This document shows, in pieces, positions 61,101 through 64,000 of a stretch of 64,000 nucleotides of DNA (position 1 is its first letter; each line of letters opens with the position of its first letter). The DNA is from Candidatus Zixiibacteriota bacterium. Lineage in GTDB: Bacteria; Zixibacteria; MSB-5A5; GN15; FEB-12. Under the pieces are notes generated by a model. The model worked only from the letters and a program-made list of their open reading frames with translations, had not been told where the DNA came from and did not search any database. The stretch is taken from NCBI GenBank assembly GCA_035380245.1, contig DAOSXA010000003.1, forward strand, positions 186,001-250,000. Direction: 5' to 3'. A program made the position numbers and the translations under genes.

Positions 61101-62576
61101 ATGAATCTGCTCATTCGCAATCTGATAATTACGACGGTAATTGCAATCCTGGTAGTTTGGCTGGTGGGATGCCGCTCTGACATCAGTGAAAAACTGCCGA
61201 TAACCACAACTTCTGACGAAGCTCTGGAGAATTATCTTAAAGGGCGTGATTATGGCGAACGGTTACGGATTTCGGAAGCACAGCATTATCTCAATCTTGC
61301 CCTGGAGGAAGACCCCGATTTCGCTCGCGCCCACCTGGAGATTACTCAGGTCATGCAGAACTCGCGCCGTGCGCTGGAGCATATCCGCGAGGCTGCGGCC
61401 CTCCGAGATAAAGTCAGCCCCGGCGAACGGCTGCTGATCGATTTCTTCGTTGCCGGATCGAACAACGATGTCGCCGGGCAATACAGCGCCCTTGACAAGC
61501 TGGTCGAGATGTATCCTAAGGATGAACGTGTCCAGGAATTACTCGGCAATTATTATTATTCCCAGCAGGAATACCGTAAAGCTATTGATCAATTCGAAAA
61601 AGTACATGAATTAGCGCCGTCCTTCTCTCAAGCCTACAATATGGAGGGTTACGCCGAACGAGCTTTGGGCAATTTTAACAAAGCGGAAAAAGCCTTGCAA
61701 CGTTATATCGAATTGATCCCCGACGACCCCAATCCCTATGATTCCTATGCCGATCTGTTGATGAAAATGGGGCAATTCGATAGCTCAATCGTCTATTATA
61801 GCCGAGCGCTTGAAGTCGATTCGAGCTTTTCCGCCTCGTACACCGGTGTCGCCAGCAACCTGATGCTGCTGGGCAGATATGATGATGCCCGGGCGGAGGC
61901 GAGCGTTTTATTTGATCGATCCGATATGAGTGCTTATAAACGTGAGGCTCTACGTATGATTGCGGTCACATACATTGATCAGCAAAATTATACGGACGCC
62001 ATAAAAACTCTGCATCAACGGTATGAGATAACCGAAGAAACCCAGGATTACCCGGCTCAGATAAACGACTTGTTCACTATCGGAACGGTACTGCTCGAAT
62101 CGGGCCAGGTTACCGAGGCGGCCAAAACTTTCCAGGAGGCTTCGAGACTGTCCCGCCGATCGGATCTGTCCAAGCCCTTGCAGGAAGGTGTCGAGCGGCG
62201 CTATCTGTTCAACATGGCTAGAGTCGCTTTGGCCCGCAAAGACCTCGCTACGGCCCAGGCGCGGTTCGCTTCTTATTCCGAACAGATTATGGCACGCAAA
62301 GTGCCGGCTGAAATTCGCACGGTGCACCTTCTGGCCGGGATAATCGCTTTGTATGAACGTGATTACGATAAGGCGGTCAAGGAACTCAGTCAGACCGATC
62401 GACAGAGTCCCTATGCCTTATTTCAAATGGGGCTGGCATTGCAGGGGAGAGGCGAGTTGGATAATGCCCGCAAGCTGTTCAAGGAAGTCTCCGAATACAA
62501 CCAGCCGGGCAGTCTGGAATACGCTCTGGTGCGTGAGAGAGCTATGAATCTGGCCGTTTCTCTTCTGGTACAATAA
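61101..62576 (+). CDS. TPR-repeat lipoprotein
   Basis: 491 residues. The signal peptide ends in the lipobox WLVGC (Cys24), and AAAGGA sits close upstream of the ATG. At least eight TPR-like units follow, for example QELLGNYYYSQQEYRKAIDQFEKVHELAPSF, AYNMEGYAERALGNFNKAEKALQRYIELIP and PYALFQMGLALQGRGELDNARKLFKEV. There is no enzyme domain. It probably acts as an anchored scaffold outside the cytoplasm; its partner is unknown. It appears to be a single-gene unit. Confidence 0.85.
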   Translation: MNLLIRNLIITTVIAILVVWLVGCRSDISEKLPITTTSDEALENYLKGRDYGERLRISEAQHYLNLALEEDPDFARAHLEITQVMQNSRRALEHIREAAALRDKVSPGERLLIDFFVAGSNNDVAGQYSALDKLVEMYPKDERVQELLGNYYYSQQEYRKAIDQFEKVHELAPSFSQAYNMEGYAERALGNFNKAEKALQRYIELIPDDPNPYDSYADLLMKMGQFDSSIVYYSRALEVDSSFSASYTGVASNLMLLGRYDDARAEASVLFDRSDMSAYKREALRMIAVTYIDQQNYTDAIKTLHQRYEITEETQDYPAQINDLFTIGTVLLESGQVTEAAKTFQEASRLSRRSDLSKPLQEGVERRYLFNMARVALARKDLATAQARFASYSEQIMARKVPAEIRTVHLLAGIIALYERDYDKAVKELSQTDRQSPYALFQMGLALQGRGELDNARKLFKEVSEYNQPGSLEYALVRERAMNLAVSLLVQ

Positions 62577-62612
62577 ACTCATACGGACCGCGTCTCGATA
62601 GAGCGATTGTCC

Positions 62613-62640
62613 TTGACATCCTGCTAGGATAGTTTACATT
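62613..62640 (+). promoter_or_regulatory. Candidate promoter of the marR-efflux unit
   Basis: Perfect TTGACA (62613-62618), a 16-base spacer and TACATT (62635-62640). The palindrome at 62640-62654 starts on the last base of the -10. Confidence 0.6.
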
Positions 62641-62654
62641 CACAACTATTGTGA
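62640..62654. promoter_or_regulatory. Palindromic operator candidate for the MarR regulator
   Basis: TCACAA-CTA-TTGTGA is a perfect 6-3-6 inverted repeat at the -10/+1 region of the marR promoter. A weaker repeat, TAATA-ACTC-TATTA, lies at 62676-62689 next to the start codon. The spacing and position suit autoregulation by the encoded MarR protein. Confidence 0.55.
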
Positions 62655-62688
62655 TCAACAACCATAAAATGGATGTAATAACTCTATT

Positions 62689-63162
62689 ATGATAAAGCAT
62701 CCCGACGATCGAAGGCAGGTTTTTGGTAAGTCTCTCGGTATGACAGCTTGGCTGCTTCGGCGTTATACCCAGCAATTACTCGATGAAGCCGGCCTTGCCT
62801 TATCATTCGATCACGCTGTAGTCATTCTGAAGACGGGGGATGCCGGGGAATTACCTCAGCATGAGATTGTCGCCTGTCTTGCTCGGGATAAGACCAGTAC
62901 GACTCGCTGGCTTGATGATCTGGAGAAACGCGGCCTGGTCAAGCGGAAAACCGCACGGGAGGATCGACGCCACAAGCTCGTTTCGTTGACCGCTCGCGGA
63001 GAGAAACTTCGTGGACCGATTCAGGATGCCCTCGATGAAGCGCACCGGTGTGCCTTGAAGGGGATCGGAGCTCGTGACAAAACGTGTGTGGAAAAAGTTC
63101 TTAAGAGCGTTCGGGAGAACCTGTCTCAGGTGCTTTCGTCGACTGGATGCGTTGAGGGATAG
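62689..63162 (+). CDS. MarR-family transcriptional regulator
   Basis: 157 residues. The winged helix is clear: ELPQHEIVACLARDKTSTTRWLDDLEKRGLVKRKTAREDRRHKLVSLTARGEKL. MarR proteins repress by binding palindromes as dimers and release on binding small aromatic ligands or oxidants. The gene precedes an efflux adaptor gene, the usual target of such regulators. No strong ribosome site is seen before the ATG. Confidence 0.9.
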   Translation: MIKHPDDRRQVFGKSLGMTAWLLRRYTQQLLDEAGLALSFDHAVVILKTGDAGELPQHEIVACLARDKTSTTRWLDDLEKRGLVKRKTAREDRRHKLVSLTARGEKLRGPIQDALDEAHRCALKGIGARDKTCVEKVLKSVRENLSQVLSSTGCVEG

Positions 63163-63242
63163 CGAGATCGCTGATTGAAAAGAAGGTTGTTCCGATCCCG
63201 ACAGAACCTGGGATCGAATTAGAATAACAGGAAAGGTGTTAC

Positions 63243-64000
63243 ATGACACGTGCCGCAAAAATAGTATTCCCGGTAGTTATCCTGGTGGCAGGAATCGGTT
63301 TGATGTTTCTCTTCCTCAGTTTTCGCGGAACTGAGTCCAAGCGGACTCCGCCCCCGAGAACCCGTACCGTTGAGGTGGAGGAAGTGGTGCTGGAAGATAT
63401 CGTTTCGCAGATCGAAGTATATGGTCGAATCGTCAGCGCCCAGCCGATCGATCTGGTAAGTGAGGTCGCCGGTGTGCTGGTTGACGGCGATCACAACTTC
63501 CGGCCGGGTGCGTTGTTTCGGCGCGGTGAAATGATGATCAAGGTTGATGATCGACAGGCGACCTATAGTCTGAATGCTACCGAGAGTCAACTCCTGAATG
63601 CTCTGGCCTCGGTTTTACCGGAAATAAAGATCGACTTCCCCGATCAATACAAAGTTTGGCAGGGCTATTTCGAAGCCTGTAATTTTGATGAGCCGTTACC
63701 CTCGATGCCGGAAGCGGCCAATGCTAAAATGAAGCTGTATCTTTCGCGCTACAATGTTTACCAGCTATATTTTCAGGCTCTGGAGCAGGAGGTCACTCTG
63801 GAGAAACACCATTTTGTGGCGCCTTTCGATGCCAGTGTGGTTTCGGCGAGTCTCCGAGCCGGATCGGCCGCTCGTGCGGGTAGTGTGATCGGTTCAATCG
63901 TTAATCTGGAGGCGATGGAGGTAGAGTTTCCCGTAAGTATCAACGATGTCCCCTGGCTCAAAATCGGGGCTGTCGTGACGCTGCATTCACGGGAATTGGA
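63243..64000 (+). CDS. Efflux RND-type periplasmic adaptor (HlyD/MFP family), 3' end outside window
   Basis: At least 252 residues are present and the frame is open at the window edge. The ATG at 63243 follows CAGGAAAGGTGTTAC. An N-terminal anchor helix (IVFPVVILVAGIGLMFLFLSF) is followed by a barrel-sandwich start (IEVYGRIVSAQPIDLVSEVAGVL), a helical hairpin region and the return strand (FVAPFDASVVSASLRAGSAARAGSVIGSIV). It would link an inner-membrane pump to an outer-membrane channel. The pump gene is probably next. Confidence 0.88.
   Translation, partial: MTRAAKIVFPVVILVAGIGLMFLFLSFRGTESKRTPPPRTRTVEVEEVVLEDIVSQIEVYGRIVSAQPIDLVSEVAGVLVDGDHNFRPGALFRRGEMMIKVDDRQATYSLNATESQLLNALASVLPEIKIDFPDQYKVWQGYFEACNFDEPLPSMPEAANAKMKLYLSRYNVYQLYFQALEQEVTLEKHHFVAPFDASVVSASLRAGSAARAGSVIGSIVNLEAMEVEFPVSINDVPWLKIGAVVTLHSREL

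Noticed and set aside
1..64000. CRISPR arrays, insertion sequences, prophage or integron features
   Set aside because: No direct-repeat arrays, transposase, integrase or attachment-site signatures were seen; gene content is uniformly housekeeping and envelope.

Overview
The window looks like chromosomal DNA of a Gram-negative-type, probably uncultured bacterium of the FCB superphylum, with candidate phylum Zixibacteria as my best guess. This is inference from gene content. The clues are a secreted M6 protease ending in two dockerin-like repeats of the DISDLVYLVTYMF type, separate ADP-heptose genes (rfaE1, rfaE2), split glycine dehydrogenase subunits (gcvPA, gcvPB), a GH57 branching enzyme paired with a DUF3467 protein, many TPR lipoproteins, and frequent TTG starts. 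No insertion sequence, prophage, CRISPR array or rRNA was seen. The content is mostly core metabolism and cell-envelope genes.

Layout. 1-5.2 kb: the 3' part of an M6 metalloprotease gene, a convergent PTS EIIA gene and an orphan lipoprotein. 5.3-12.1 kb: aspS, phoH, a 7TM-HD (PgpH-type) gene, ybeY and a CBS/CorC-type gene, the conserved RNA-maturation and stress neighbourhood. 12.1-19.2 kb, minus strand: a giant multi-PAS histidine kinase downstream of a single-domain response regulator, a small zinc-ribbon membrane protein, and GH57 with DUF3467. 19.3-32.5 kb: heptose kinase and adenylyltransferase, a TPR protein, an M24 peptidase, accB, pilT, then (after a terminator and a new promoter) accC, gcvH, gcvPA, two DUF2007-like zinc-ribbon proteins, a thioredoxin lipoprotein, gcvPB and a double ABC ATPase. 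32.5-35.7 kb: pyrR-pyrB-pyrC behind a near-consensus promoter and a hairpin that fits the PyrR-binding loop. 35.7-53.0 kb: one long, tightly packed run with a DegT aminotransferase, a membrane glycosylation cassette, accA, a Trm112-like protein, a second PTS EIIA, mreC-mreD-mrdA-rodA and an EamA transporter, closed by a strong terminator. 53.1-64 kb: rocD (minus), an NfnAB/SudBA-type flavoprotein pair, queG-rpe, a glucokinase-like gene with thiN, tRNA-Gln(CUG), a TPR lipoprotein, and a marR gene followed by the start of an efflux adaptor gene.

How the parts fit. Fatty-acid precursor supply (accA, accB, accC), heptose and lipid-linked glycan synthesis, and the elongasome genes together make a growth and envelope region. 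The gcv genes, rocD and the Nfn-like pair serve amino-acid and redox metabolism. The most testable novelties are the PyrR leader, the glycosylation cassette with a TPR-tailed GT-C enzyme, the glucokinase-like protein without the usual phosphate-binding loop, the orphan asymmetric double ABC ATPase, the redox and zinc-ribbon insert within the gcv operon, and a MarR promoter with a palindrome at its -10.
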